From: Elusimicrobiota bacterium
GTDB lineage: Bacteria > Elusimicrobiota > Elusimicrobia > UBA1565 > UBA9628
Assembly: GCA_016212855.1 (NCBI GenBank)
Contig: JACRDP010000025.1
Span: 113,209 to 177,208, forward strand
Length of the DNA: 64,000 bases
Direction: 5' to 3'
In this document: one piece after another, positions 17,247 to 26,960 of the stretch
Layout: each line of letters opens with the position of its first letter
How positions within the stretch are numbered: position 1 is the stretch's first letter
The notes under the pieces: model-generated
What the model saw: only the letters and a program-made list of their open reading frames with translations
Told to the model about the DNA's origin: nothing
The model's database searches: none
Position numbers and translations under genes: made by a program

Positions 17247-18913
17247 TGCGCCGGCGCGTCCTTCTGTATTGCGACGGAGGGCGCATCGCCGAGATCGGCA
17301 CCGGCCATGTGCGCCGTTGCCTGTTATTGGCCCGCTATTTAAAAACCCGCGGCAGCGAGGTCGCCTTCCTCACCTCCTCGGGCGCGGCGGTGGTGGTTCC
17401 CGTCTCCGGCGAGGGCTTCGAGTGCGAGGTCCTTCCCGCGTTGCGCCCCGCCGACCTGGCCCGCGCGCTGAAAAAGACCCGCCCCGAGGTCGTCGTTTGG
17501 GACCGGCTCGACAGCTCGCCCGCGCTCAACCGCGTGATCAGAAACTCGGGCGCGGTGCTCATCACCCTCGACGACGCGGGCAAGGGCCAGACTCTCGCCG
17601 ACATCACGATCAACGCGATGGTCCCCGGCGGCCTCACTCCGTACAAGGGCTTCGACTACGCCATGCTTCCCGCCCCCCCGGAGGCCGCGCGCACCGACCG
17701 CTCCGCCCCGGTGCGCAGGATCACCGTTTGCTTCGGCGGCTACGATCACGAAGGCCTTTCCGAGGCCGCGCTCAAGGCCCTCACCCCGCTCGACCGCAAG
17801 ATCAAGATCGACCTGATCCTCGGCTCGGCGTCGTCGGAGCCCTCGGTCAAGACCGTCGCGCTTCACGGCTCGCGCCTGCGCGTGCTGCGCATGCCGCACG
17901 ATTTTAGTCGCCTGCTCTCACGCTCGGACGTCGCCGTCTTGGCCGGCGGGGCCACCTTGATCGAGGCGCTGAGCTACGGCGTACCGACCTTGGCCATCGG
18001 CCAGTACGGCCACCAGCTCGACACGATCGCGCGATGCGAAGCCGCGGGCGCCGTGATCGGCGTCGCTTCCACCGGCTCTTTGCTCAAGGCCGTACGCGCC
18101 TTAGCCGCAAACTCGACGCTGCGCGTCGAGTTATCAAGATCCGCGCGCCGCTTGGTCGACGGCCAGGGCCTCAAGCGCGTCGCCGACCTCACGACCATCG
18201 TCGAACAGCTGCCCTGGGACACCGAGTTCTTCGGCGAGAACATCGCCACCTTGCACCCGGCGCGCCTCAACGAGACTCTCGCCGACCACGCTCTGGCCAA
18301 GTGCCGAAAGGCCAAGATCGACTGCCTCTACTACCGCTGCGACTGCCACGATCCCGTCAGCGTCGTCTTGGCCGAGCGCCACGGCTTCCACTTCGTCGAC
18401 ATCCGCATGACCTTCTCCCGCGCGATCGAGGCGTCGAAGCGGACTCCGCTTAAGGGCTACGCGATCCGTCCCGCGCGCCGCTCCGACGTGGCCCAGCTCA
18501 AGAAGATCGCCGCGGGCAGCTACATCTACAGCCGCTACTTCTTCGACCGGCGCTTTCCGGACGCCATCTGCGCCAAATTCTACGCGAACTGGATCGAAAA
18601 GTCGGTGCGCGGCTACTCCGACGCGGTCCTCGTCGCGGCGAAAGGCTCGAAGGTTTTGGGCTACATCAGCTGCTCGATGCGCGCCGGCTCCAAGGCGGGC
18701 ATCGATCTCGTCAGCGTGGCTCCGGGCGCCGAGGGGGCGGGTGTCGGCAAGGCGCTCGTGCGGGCCTCGCTCGACTGGGCCGACGCGCGCGGCGCCGCGG
18801 TGATGGAAGTCGTGACGCAGGGGCGCAATTACGCGGCTCAGCGTCTCTACCAGGGCAGCGGGTTCAAGACCCAAAAGCTCGAGCTCTGGTATCATAAGTG
18901 GTTCGCGAAATAA
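17246..18913 (+). CDS. pseG: PseG-like UDP-sugar hydrolase fused to a GNAT acetyltransferase
   Basis: 555 aa, ATG overlapping the previous stop. Residues 1-320: PseG/SpsG fold with IGTGHVRRCLLLARYL (GxGHxxR motif), DDAGKGQTLADITINA, and LAGGATLIEALSYGVPTL. Residues about 323-400: WDTEFFGENIATL and a half-GNAT fold reminiscent of the N-terminal region of WecD-type acetyltransferases. Residues about 405-550: second GNAT fold with IRPARRSDVAQL and VAPGAEGAGVGKALV (acetyl-CoA loop). PseG removes UDP from a 2,4-diacetamido trideoxyhexose and PseH acetylates the amino sugar just before, so the fusion may couple two successive steps. PseG and PseH are normally separate proteins. Confidence 0.75.
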   Translation: MRRRVLLYCDGGRIAEIGTGHVRRCLLLARYLKTRGSEVAFLTSSGAAVVVPVSGEGFECEVLPALRPADLARALKKTRPEVVVWDRLDSSPALNRVIRNSGAVLITLDDAGKGQTLADITINAMVPGGLTPYKGFDYAMLPAPPEAARTDRSAPVRRITVCFGGYDHEGLSEAALKALTPLDRKIKIDLILGSASSEPSVKTVALHGSRLRVLRMPHDFSRLLSRSDVAVLAGGATLIEALSYGVPTLAIGQYGHQLDTIARCEAAGAVIGVASTGSLLKAVRALAANSTLRVELSRSARRLVDGQGLKRVADLTTIVEQLPWDTEFFGENIATLHPARLNETLADHALAKCRKAKIDCLYYRCDCHDPVSVVLAERHGFHFVDIRMTFSRAIEASKRTPLKGYAIRPARRSDVAQLKKIAAGSYIYSRYFFDRRFPDAICAKFYANWIEKSVRGYSDAVLVAAKGSKVLGYISCSMRAGSKAGIDLVSVAPGAEGAGVGKALVRASLDWADARGAAVMEVVTQGRNYAAQRLYQGSGFKTQKLELWYHKWFAK

Positions 18914-18917
18914 GAGG
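18890..18917 (+). promoter_or_regulatory. Possible internal promoter and ribosome binding site
   Basis: TATCAT at 18890-18895 inside the end of the PseG-fusion gene and AAGAGG at 18912-18917, four nt before TTG 18922. The Shine-Dalgarno decides the start of the next gene over the upstream in-frame GTG at 18898. No convincing -35 is visible and no palindrome is present. Confidence 0.35.
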
Positions 18918-18921
18918 CCCC

Positions 18922-19860
18922 TTGGAAAAACTTTCTTCCTGCGCCGTCTGCGGCTCTAAAGCTCAACGCGAGGTCTTCAACGGCCCCGACGAGTTCCTCC
19001 AGCGCCGCGGCATGAAAATCAAGATCCGCTACGTCCTGTGCGGCGGCTGCTCCCTCGTCTACGCGAACCCGCGCATGACCGACGAGGAACTTTCGCGCGT
19101 CTACGACGCCGAGTACTGGAAGACCGACGCCGCCTACGAGAAGGTCGGCGGCTCCTGGCGCCTCAAGCCCCCCTTCGTCGAAGACCGCCTGCGCGTGGCC
19201 GCCGAGCGCCTGCACCTGCTCGAGACCCGCGGCATCCTGCGCCGCTTTAAAAAAGGCTCCTCCGCCCTCGAAGTCGGCAGCAGCGCGGGCTTTCTGCTCT
19301 CGACGCTCAAGCGCGCCGGTTGGAAGGTCCAGGGAGTCGAGCCGACGCCGCTCGCGAACTTCGCCAAGCGCGTGGGCGTGCCCACCAAGCAGGCCTTCTT
19401 CGACGAGTCCGTGCTGCGCGGCCGCACCTATAACCTCATCGGCCTGATGCACGTCTTCGAGCACTTGAAGGACCCGGTCAAGTTCCTGCGCTCGCTCAGG
19501 GGCTCGATGGCCAAGGGCGGCCTGCTCTGGCTCGAGCTCCCGGACCTGGCGTGCCCGCGCCCCATCGACCTCTCGCACCCGCACCTGTACTTCTACTCGG
19601 CCAACTCGATCACCACCACGCTCGCCAAGGCGGGCTTTAAGGTCAAGCACCTCGAGACTTACAACTCGCGCAACGGCGCCTTCCAGGTCCTGCACGTGTT
19701 CGCCGAGATCGGCAAGCCCGGCAAACTCAAGAAGGACGGCGCCAAGGAAGTGAAGGCCATTCTCGACGACGCCTGGACCTTGCATCGGCGCAAACAGAAC
19801 ATCGGCGCGCTGGTCAAAACCTACAAGAACGCCCGCTTGGCGTCTTTGGAGAACAAATGA
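18922..19860 (+). CDS. Zinc-finger class I SAM methyltransferase
   Basis: 312 aa from TTG 18922; AAGAGG at 18912-18917 supports this start over GTG 18898. N-terminal CAVCG and later CGGC form a Cys4 zinc site; SALEVGSSAGFLLSTLKRAG is the SAM loop; LMHVFEHLKDPVKFLRS and LELPDLACP continue the fold. This Methyltransf_23-with-zinc-ribbon type is common in O-antigen and flagellin-glycan clusters. It likely methylates the nonulosonate or a precursor made by the neighbours. Its stop overlaps the next ATG. Confidence 0.75.
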   Translation: MEKLSSCAVCGSKAQREVFNGPDEFLQRRGMKIKIRYVLCGGCSLVYANPRMTDEELSRVYDAEYWKTDAAYEKVGGSWRLKPPFVEDRLRVAAERLHLLETRGILRRFKKGSSALEVGSSAGFLLSTLKRAGWKVQGVEPTPLANFAKRVGVPTKQAFFDESVLRGRTYNLIGLMHVFEHLKDPVKFLRSLRGSMAKGGLLWLELPDLACPRPIDLSHPHLYFYSANSITTTLAKAGFKVKHLETYNSRNGAFQVLHVFAEIGKPGKLKKDGAKEVKAILDDAWTLHRRKQNIGALVKTYKNARLASLENK

Positions 19861-20624
19861 AGACCGTCGCGATCATCCAGGCCCGTATGGGCTCCTCGCG
19901 CCTGCCCGGCAAGGTCTTGATGACCGTCGGCGGACGCGAGCTCCTGAGCTACATGCTCGAGCGCGTGAAGGCCGCCAAGAGCGTCACCGCCGCGCTCATC
20001 GCCACCACGAAGGGCCCCAAGGACGATCCGATCGTCGCCTTCTGTGAGCGCAACAAGATCCCTTATTTCCGCGGCGACGAGAACGACGTCCTCGACCGCT
20101 ACTACCAAGCCGCGCTGACCCAAATGCCCGACACGGTCGTGCGCCTGACCTCGGACTGCCCGCTCATCGATCCCAAGATCATCGAGGAGGTCGTCGAGGC
20201 CCACCACAAGCTCGGCAACGACTACACGGCCAACACCGCGCCGCCCGTGGGCACTTATCCCGACGGCATGGACGTCGAGGTATTTTCTTTCAAGGCGCTC
20301 GAGCAGGCCTGGAAAGAGGCGAAGCTCCCCTCCGAGCGCGAGCACGTGACTTTTTATCTGTGGAAGACCGGTCTCTTCAAGACCTCGCGCGTGGACTTGA
20401 AGGAATCCCTGTCGAACTTCCGCCTCACCGTGGACTATCCCGAGGATCTGGCGGTCGTGACCGCGGTCCTCGACGCGCTCCACAAGAAGAACCCTCTGTT
20501 CACCATGCAGGAGGTCGTCGCTTTTCTCAACGCGAACCCGAAGATCAAGGAACGCAACGCCGCCATCGGCTGGAACCAGGGCTGGAAGCCCGCCCTGGAG
20601 AAGGACAAGCAGGCGAAACAATAA
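19857..20624 (+). CDS. SpsF-like cytidylyltransferase
   Basis: 255 aa. IIQARMGSSRLPGKVLM is the nucleotide-binding loop of the CMP-NeuAc synthetase/KdsB-related SpsF family; YFRGDENDVLDRYY and VVRLTSDCPLIDP are conserved family blocks. It should transfer CMP to a sugar acid or related sugar. SpsE (synthase), SpsF and SpsG occur together in Bacillus spore coat polysaccharide loci, and all three types are adjacent here. A second, NeuA-type cytidylyltransferase is at 25986. Confidence 0.8.
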   Translation: MKTVAIIQARMGSSRLPGKVLMTVGGRELLSYMLERVKAAKSVTAALIATTKGPKDDPIVAFCERNKIPYFRGDENDVLDRYYQAALTQMPDTVVRLTSDCPLIDPKIIEEVVEAHHKLGNDYTANTAPPVGTYPDGMDVEVFSFKALEQAWKEAKLPSEREHVTFYLWKTGLFKTSRVDLKESLSNFRLTVDYPEDLAVVTAVLDALHKKNPLFTMQEVVAFLNANPKIKERNAAIGWNQGWKPALEKDKQAKQ

Positions 20625-20634
20625 CGAGGACTCT

Positions 20635-21939
20635 ATGGCCACCAAATTGAAGAAGCAGGACAACCCCAAGTCGGAGAAGCTCTGGGCCGCGGCGGAGAAG
20701 ATCATCCCCGGCGGCACGCAGACCTTCAGCAAGGGGCCGCAGCAATATGTGAAAGGCGTCGCCCCTAAGTACATCCAGCGCGGCAAGGGCTCGCACGTGT
20801 GGGACGCCGACGGCCACGAGTTCGTGGACTTCGTGCTCGGCCTGGGCCCCGTGATCCTGGGCTACGCTTACCCGCGCGTCGACGAGGCCATCGCCAAGCA
20901 GCTTAAAGACGGCATCGCCTTCCCGCTCATGCACCCGCTCGAGGTCGAGCTGTCGCAGAAGCTCGTCGAGCTCATCCCGTCGGCGGAGATGGTGCGCTTC
21001 GGCAAGAACGGCTCGGACGCGACGGCGGCCGCGGTTCGGGTATCCCGAGCGCACACCAAGCGCGACAAGATCGCCTGCTGCGGCTACCACGGCTGGCAGG
21101 ACTGGTTCATCGGCACGACGACGCGCAACTTAGGCGTGCCCGACGCGGTGCGCAAGCTCACTCTCCCCTTCAAGTACAACGACATCGACTCGCTCAAGGC
21201 CCTGTTCGACCAGAATCCCGGCCAGATCGCGGCCGTGATCCTCGAGCCCACCTTGTTCGTGGCCCCGAAGGACGACTTCTTAAAGAAAGTGAAGGAGCTC
21301 GCGCACAAGAACGGCGCGGTCCTGATCTTCGACGAGGTCATCACGGGCTTTCGCATAGCACTCGGCGGCGCGCAGGAGTACTTCGGCGTGACCCCCGACC
21401 TGTCGACCTTCGGCAAGGCCTTGGGCAACGGCATGCCGATCTCGGCCATCGTGGGCAAGGCCGAGATCATGAGCAAGTTCAATGACGTGTTCTTCTCCTT
21501 CACCGCCGGCGGCGAGGCGCTGTCCTTGGCCGCGAGCTTGGCCACGGTGGCCGAGCTGCAGGAGAAGAAGGCGCTCAAGCACGTCTGGGCGATGGGCGAC
21601 ATGCTGCGCGACGGCTACAACGCGATGGCCAAGGACCTCAAGCTCGAGGCCTCGACGCGCATGATCGGCTACGGCTTCTGGCCGGAGATGGAGTTCAACG
21701 GCAAGGACGGCAAGCACTCCTTCGAGATCCAGACCTTGGTCACCCAGGAGCTCATCAAGCGCGGCGTCCTGACGCGCGCCGGCATGGTGCTGTGCTACAG
21801 CCACACGCCCGAGGACATTCGCAAGACCTTGGCCGCGCAGGGCGAGGCGCTCGAGATCCTGCGCGACGCGCTGAAGGCGGGCGACGTCGCCTCGCGCCTG
21901 GAAGGCGAGCTGATTCCGCCGGTCATCCGCGCCTCCTAA
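20635..21939 (+). CDS. Class III PLP aminotransferase, glutamate-1-semialdehyde aminomutase-like
   Basis: 434 aa, ATG preceded by GAGGA. IIPGGTQTFSKGP at the N terminus, DEVITGFRIALGGAQEYFG for the PLP aspartate region and STFGKALGNGMPISAIVG with the Schiff-base lysine. Resembles HemL, but a HemL role is unlikely in a nonulosonate operon. Homologues next to SpsF-like genes in surface glycan clusters are thought to aminate or isomerise a sugar acid or small linker. Last gene of the site-2 unit, ending just before the site-3 promoter. Confidence 0.75.
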   Translation: MATKLKKQDNPKSEKLWAAAEKIIPGGTQTFSKGPQQYVKGVAPKYIQRGKGSHVWDADGHEFVDFVLGLGPVILGYAYPRVDEAIAKQLKDGIAFPLMHPLEVELSQKLVELIPSAEMVRFGKNGSDATAAAVRVSRAHTKRDKIACCGYHGWQDWFIGTTTRNLGVPDAVRKLTLPFKYNDIDSLKALFDQNPGQIAAVILEPTLFVAPKDDFLKKVKELAHKNGAVLIFDEVITGFRIALGGAQEYFGVTPDLSTFGKALGNGMPISAIVGKAEIMSKFNDVFFSFTAGGEALSLAASLATVAELQEKKALKHVWAMGDMLRDGYNAMAKDLKLEASTRMIGYGFWPEMEFNGKDGKHSFEIQTLVTQELIKRGVLTRAGMVLCYSHTPEDIRKTLAAQGEALEILRDALKAGDVASRLEGELIPPVIRAS

Positions 21940-21957
21940 ATAGGGCGTCGTGAATGG

Positions 21958-21972
21958 TATAATGTTCAAGAA

Positions 21973-21978
<6 letters not shown>
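21958..21978 (+). promoter_or_regulatory. -10 box with operator site 3 (GTTCAAGAATTGAAC)
   Basis: TATAAT at 21958-21963 is immediately followed by GTTCAAGAATTGAAC at 21964-21978, a palindrome that covers the transcription start. The right arm contains the TTG start codon (21973) of the hisF-like gene, so operator, transcription start and translation start coincide. A -35 hexamer is not clear. Confidence 0.75.
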
Positions 21979-22730
<752 letters not shown>

Positions 22731-22734
<4 letters not shown>

Positions 22735-23372
22735 GCCAGATCGTCACCGTCGTCGACTACGGCCGCGGCAACCTCTACAGCATCAGCCAGGCCCTGCGCC
22801 ATCTGGGCTGCGAGGCCCGCATCACCTCCGACCTCGCGGCCATCGAAGCCGCCGAGCGCATGATTCTGCCCGGAGTGGGCGCCTTCGCCGACGGCATGGA
22901 GGGCCTGCGCGCGCGCAAGCTCGTGGGTCCGCTCAAGGCGTACTGCGCCTCGGGCCGGCCGTTGCTCGGCATCTGCTTGGGGATGCAGCTGCTCATGGAC
23001 GAGAGCGAGGAGTTCGGCACGCACCCCGGCCTGGGTATCGTGCCCGGCCGCGTGACGCGCCTGCCCCAGGTCGCCGGCTACAAGGTACCGCACGTTGGCT
23101 GGAGCCCGCTGGTGCCCGCGTCGCCGTGGAAGGGCACCGCGCTCGCGGACCTGGGCGAGAAGCCATTCATGTACTTCGTGCACTCCTACGCCGTCGCGCC
23201 CTCGCGCCCCGCCGACCGCCTGGCGATGACGCCTTACGCCGAGGGCGAGTTCTGCTCGGTGCTCAAATCCGCGAACGTGTCCGGCTGCCAGTTCCACCCC
23301 GAAAAATCCGCCGCGCCGGGACTCAAGATCCTGGCCAATTTCGTCCGAAATCTGCAGGAGAGCGCCCGATGA
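22731..23372 (+). CDS. hisH: HisH-like glutamine amidotransferase subunit
   Basis: 213 aa class I glutamine amidotransferase, GTG in a GTGA overlap with hisF. Oxyanion/nucleophile motif LGICLGMQLL places the catalytic cysteine near residue 81; CQFHPEKS near 187 gives the histidine and glutamate of the triad. Forms a glutaminase-channel pair with the HisF-like protein, as in Pseudomonas WbpG/HisH2/HisF2. It releases ammonia from glutamine for the amidotransferase encoded next. Confidence 0.87.
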
Positions 23373-24547
23373 AATCCAAGGCCGACGCCGAGTCCCACCC
23401 GGTGATCCAGAAGCACAAGCTTCCCCTCAACGTCGTCTACTGCACGCGCTGCGTGATCTCCAACCAGCGCCCGCGCATCGAGTTCGACGCCGAGGGCGTG
23501 TGCAACGCCTGCCGCTTCGCGGAGATGAAGAAGAACGCGATCGACTGGAACGTGCGCGAGAAGGAACTGCTCAAGCTGCTCGACGAGCACCGCAGCAAGG
23601 ACGGCTCCTGGGACGTGATCGTGCCCGCCAGCGGCGGCAAGGACAGCACCTTCACCGCGCATCAGCTCAAGCATAAGTACGGCATGCACCCGCTCTCCGT
23701 GACCTGGGCGCCGCACATCTACACCGAGGTGGGCTGGCGCAACCTGCAGAACTTCATCCACAAGGGCGGCATCGACAACATCCTGGGCACGCCCAACGGC
23801 AAGGTCCACCGCGAGCTGACGCGCCTCGCCTTCGAGCACCTCGGCGACCCCTTCCAGCCCTTCATCTACGGGCAGAAGGCGTTCCCCATGCAGATCGCGG
23901 CGAAGTACAAGATTCCCCTGATCATGTACGGCGAGGACGGCGAGGTCGAGTATGGAGGAGATAAGAAGGCGATCGGCCGCTGCGGCCACGACGCCAGCGG
24001 CGACCTGCTCAACCACTACTTCTCCGGCATCGGCCCGCTGTACTGGACCAAGCACGGCATCCGCGCCGAGGACCTTCACCCCTACCTGCCTCCGACGCAG
24101 GAGGAGGCCCAGAAGGTCGGCCTGAAGATCCGCTTCCTCGGCTACTACAAGAAGTGGGTGCCGCAGGAGAACTACTACTACGCCGTCGAGAACGCGGGCT
24201 TCTGCGCCAACCCCGACGGCCGCTCCGAGGGAACGTACTCCAAGTACGCCAGCCTCGACGACCGCACCGACGGCTTTCACTACTACCTGGCCTTCATCAA
24301 GTTCGGCATCGGCCGCGCGACCTCCGACGCCGCCCACGAGATCCGCGACGGGCACATCGACCGCGAGGAGGCCGTGCGCCTCGTGCACCGCTACGACGGC
24401 GAGTTCCCGATGAAGCACTACCAGGAGTTCCTGGAATACACCGGGCTCACCGAGAAGCGCTTCCACGAGGTCATCGACAGCTACCGGCCGCCGCACCTGT
24501 GGGAAAAAACGGACAAAGGTTGGAAGCTCAAGCACCAAGTCTCCTGA
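23369..24547 (+). CDS. N-acetyl sugar amidotransferase (WbpG/PseA/LegXX-like)
   Basis: 392 aa, ATG in an ATGA overlap. Zinc-binding CTRC and CNAC near the N terminus, then the PP-loop ATP pyrophosphatase motif PASGGKDSTF near residues 86-95, and a long conserved body (EDGEVEYGGDKK, GIGRATSDAAHEIRDGHI). The family adenylates an acetamido group and replaces its oxygen with nitrogen from HisF/HisH, giving an acetamidino sugar. Known substrates include UDP-mannuronic acid derivatives (WbpG) and pseudaminic or legionaminic acid. Next to two synthase modules, an amidino-nonulosonate is the likely product. Confidence 0.87.
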   Translation: MKSKADAESHPVIQKHKLPLNVVYCTRCVISNQRPRIEFDAEGVCNACRFAEMKKNAIDWNVREKELLKLLDEHRSKDGSWDVIVPASGGKDSTFTAHQLKHKYGMHPLSVTWAPHIYTEVGWRNLQNFIHKGGIDNILGTPNGKVHRELTRLAFEHLGDPFQPFIYGQKAFPMQIAAKYKIPLIMYGEDGEVEYGGDKKAIGRCGHDASGDLLNHYFSGIGPLYWTKHGIRAEDLHPYLPPTQEEAQKVGLKIRFLGYYKKWVPQENYYYAVENAGFCANPDGRSEGTYSKYASLDDRTDGFHYYLAFIKFGIGRATSDAAHEIRDGHIDREEAVRLVHRYDGEFPMKHYQEFLEYTGLTEKRFHEVIDSYRPPHLWEKTDKGWKLKHQVS

Positions 24548-25989
24548 GCGGGCCCGCCGCCGCGGGCGCGTCCGAACCCGGCTTTCTCGCCGAGGCCGAG
24601 CGTTTCATCGCCGCCCACCGCGGCCGGTGCGTCTTCCGCGCCCTGCGCTGGTACACGGGCTGCGACGAAGGTCAGCTGGACATGCTGATCGGCAAGATCT
24701 ACTGCCTCAGCATCCCGGCCAACACCTACGCGATCCCCGAAAATCCGTGGAAAACCTACCTCGGGCTCTTCGTCCTGCCCTTTCATTACCTGGCGACGAA
24801 GAACTGGCGCTGGACGGCGACGGCGGCGGCCGATTACGACCTCGAGGTGTACGACCGGGCGCACTTTGAGCGCAGCTTCGCCGCGTTCTACCGTCGGCTG
24901 CGCGGCTCCAAGCGGCTCACGCCGCACGATCCGGGCGACTTCGGCGCGGAGACGGTCACCGACCCAGTCGCCTTCAGCGCCTGCCTCGGCGACCTGCTCA
25001 AACTCCTCGTGCTCGCCCCGCTGCTGCCGGTCCCGCTGGCGCTGTTCGCGCTGAAAACCGGGGTGGACATCACCCAGAACTACCGCCAGGCCCTGACCAT
25101 CTTCACCGTCTTCCACGGCCACTTCTCGCGCTACCCCTGCCGCCACTACGTCACCTACGCCGACGAGATCAACCACCCCGCCCGCTACCTCGGCTTTCGC
25201 CGCGCCTGCGCGGGCGAGTTCGTCGCGGCGCAGAACGGGGAGCGCATCTTTCACCCCATGTTCGCCTACGGCCTCGTGGACCGCTACTTCACCTCCGGCT
25301 CGGTGTACGCGGAGAACCTCAAGCGCCTCAAGGCCGTCGCGCGCGTCTATCAGTCCGTCGGCGCGCCCTACATCAACGAGTATTACGAGGCCCTGCGCCC
25401 GCTGCTCGACGCCCGGCAGCCGCCGCTCTACGACCTGCTCTTCATCGACCAGGGCGTCTACCCCCACAACGGCCTCAACGAGCGCTCCGGCCGCTCGCTC
25501 GAGACGATCTTCCGCCATCTCAACGAGTTCAAGAAGCGCCACCCCTCCGCCCGCGTCGTCTATCAGCTGCGCTACTGGGGCTTCAACGCCGCCAAGAAGG
25601 AAGCCCTGCTCAAAATACTGGCCCGCGACTTCACCGAGAACATCCCGCTCCTCGAGAACACCGGGCACGGAGAGAGCTACCGCAACATCATTCGCTCCGA
25701 GCTCGTCATGACCTTCGAGTCCTCGATGGGTTTCGAGGCCATGGCCATGGGGCGCAAGGCCGTGTACGTCAACTTCTCCGGCGACCCCGCCGAATCGCTC
25801 TGCCCCGATCCGCGCTTCCAAATCGACGATCCCTCGGGCGACTACGCCGGGTTCGAAAAGAAGATCGAGGAGCTGCTGCGCCTGAAGCTCGACGGCGTGC
25901 CCGCCGTCGCGCGCGAGCGCCACTTCGCCTTCGACGGCAAGGTGCAGGAGCGCATGGCGGATTATCTCAACATGGGGGTCGAAGCATGA
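24544..25989 (+). CDS. Unrecognised surface-carbohydrate protein, probable CTG start
   Basis: 481 aa if initiated at CTG 24544, which overlaps the preceding stop as CTGA; the first in-frame ATG is about 45 codons later. A hydrophobic stretch at about residues 158-177 (LLKLLVLAPLLPVPLALFAL) could be a membrane helix. The C-terminal 150 residues have FIDQGVYPHNGLNERSG, VVYQLRYWGFN and RSELVMTFESSMGFEAMAMG, with a GT-B-like feel (a conserved ESSMGFEA block before the end). I do not recognise the family. Sitting between the amidotransferase and the CMP-synthetase, a nonulosonosyltransferase role is possible but unsupported. Confidence 0.6.
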   Translation: MSGPAAAGASEPGFLAEAERFIAAHRGRCVFRALRWYTGCDEGQLDMLIGKIYCLSIPANTYAIPENPWKTYLGLFVLPFHYLATKNWRWTATAAADYDLEVYDRAHFERSFAAFYRRLRGSKRLTPHDPGDFGAETVTDPVAFSACLGDLLKLLVLAPLLPVPLALFALKTGVDITQNYRQALTIFTVFHGHFSRYPCRHYVTYADEINHPARYLGFRRACAGEFVAAQNGERIFHPMFAYGLVDRYFTSGSVYAENLKRLKAVARVYQSVGAPYINEYYEALRPLLDARQPPLYDLLFIDQGVYPHNGLNERSGRSLETIFRHLNEFKKRHPSARVVYQLRYWGFNAAKKEALLKILARDFTENIPLLENTGHGESYRNIIRSELVMTFESSMGFEAMAMGRKAVYVNFSGDPAESLCPDPRFQIDDPSGDYAGFEKKIEELLRLKLDGVPAVARERHFAFDGKVQERMADYLNMGVEA

Positions 25990-26687
25990 TCGTCCTCGGA
26001 GTCATCACGGCGCGGGGCGGCTCGAAGGGCCTGCCCGGCAAGAACCTCCTGCCTTTGGGCGGCGTGCCCCTCATCGGCTGGACGATCCGCGCGGCCCGGG
26101 AGAGCAAGGAGCTGACCGCGACCTACGTCAGCACCGACGACCCGGCCATCGCCGAGGCGGCCAAGACGCTCGGCGCCGAGGTCCCTTTTCTAAGACCCGC
26201 CGCGCTGGCCCAGGACGACTCGAGCATCTTCGAAGTTCTCAAGCACGCGGTCGCCGAGTTCACCGCGCGGACCGGACAAAAGCCCGACGTCGTGGTCCTG
26301 CTTCAGCCCACCACGCCGCTTCGCACCGCGGCGCACATCGACGGCACGATCCGCCTCATCACGAAGGGCGGCGGCGACTCCGCCGAGACCGTCACGCTCG
26401 ACGCGACCCATCCCTATCACCGCTTCGTCATGAAGGGAGACAAGCTCGAACCCATGTTCCCGGAAAACGCGCGCGTCTCGCGCCGGCAGGAGGCGTCCCC
26501 CGCCTACCGCCCCAACGGCGGCGTTTACGCCGCGCGCGCGGAGGTGCTCGAGACGCGCGGCAAGCTGGCCGGCGACGACCTGCGCGGCTTCGTCATGGAT
26601 TTCGAATCCTCCGTCGACATCGACGGCCCCTGGGACTACGCGCTGGCCCAAGCCATCGTCGACAAAAAGGGGCTTTCCGGCCGTTGA
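25986..26687 (+). CDS. CMP-nonulosonate synthetase (NeuA/PseF/LegF-like)
   Basis: 233 aa, ATG in an ATGA overlap. VITARGGSKGLPGKNLLPLGG is the CTP-binding loop of acylneuraminate cytidylyltransferases; VVLLQPTTPLRTAAHID and ESSVDIDGPWDY are also family blocks. It activates the free nine-carbon acid as CMP-sugar for transfer. The stop codon TGA is embedded in the -35 element of the next promoter (TTGACG 26684-26689). Confidence 0.88.
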   Translation: MIVLGVITARGGSKGLPGKNLLPLGGVPLIGWTIRAARESKELTATYVSTDDPAIAEAAKTLGAEVPFLRPAALAQDDSSIFEVLKHAVAEFTARTGQKPDVVVLLQPTTPLRTAAHIDGTIRLITKGGGDSAETVTLDATHPYHRFVMKGDKLEPMFPENARVSRRQEASPAYRPNGGVYAARAEVLETRGKLAGDDLRGFVMDFESSVDIDGPWDYALAQAIVDKKGLSGR

Positions 26688-26732
26688 CGGGAGGTCGTAA
26701 ACATCGTAAAATAGGTTGTTCATTCACTGAAC
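26684..26732 (+). promoter_or_regulatory. Promoter with operator site 4 (GTTCATTCACTGAAC)
   Basis: TTGACG at 26684-26689, a 17-bp spacer, TAAAAT at 26707-26712, then 5 bp and GTTCATTCACTGAAC at 26718-26732 over the predicted start point. Same geometry as site 2. An AGGAGG at 26746-26751 serves the first gene, so this transcript has a normal leader. Confidence 0.78.
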
Positions 26733-26759
26733 ATCTCGCCGCCGCAGGAGGCCCCCGCC

Positions 26760-26960
26760 ATGAACGATTTCCTCAAGGGCAATTTTGAAGTCAAGCGCCC
26801 CGTCGTCGAGCAGAAGCCCGTCGCCGACACCGAGCAGAAGGCCTTCAAGAAGGAGTACCGCCGCAAAGCTCTGCAGTCCGTCGGCGGCAGCATGGTCTTC
26901 GTCGAGATGGACGCGCTGTATTGGGACGGCGATCAGGCGGGCGGCGAGAAGACGGGCTGA
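26760..26960 (+). CDS. Small hypothetical protein, 66 aa
   Basis: ATG 26760 follows a strong AGGAGG Shine-Dalgarno (26746-26751) with an 8-nt spacer, the best ribosome site in the window, and the stop overlaps the next ATG, so the gene is very likely real. The sequence is charged and mostly hydrophilic in the first half, then has a short hydrophobic patch (GSMVFVEMDALYWDG) and an acidic, glycine-rich end. No signal peptide, no membrane helix, no family I recognise. As leader gene of the site-4 operon it could be a carrier, adaptor or a glycosylation-related peptide; none of this is demonstrable from sequence. Confidence 0.7.
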   Translation: MNDFLKGNFEVKRPVVEQKPVADTEQKAFKKEYRRKALQSVGGSMVFVEMDALYWDGDQAGGEKTG

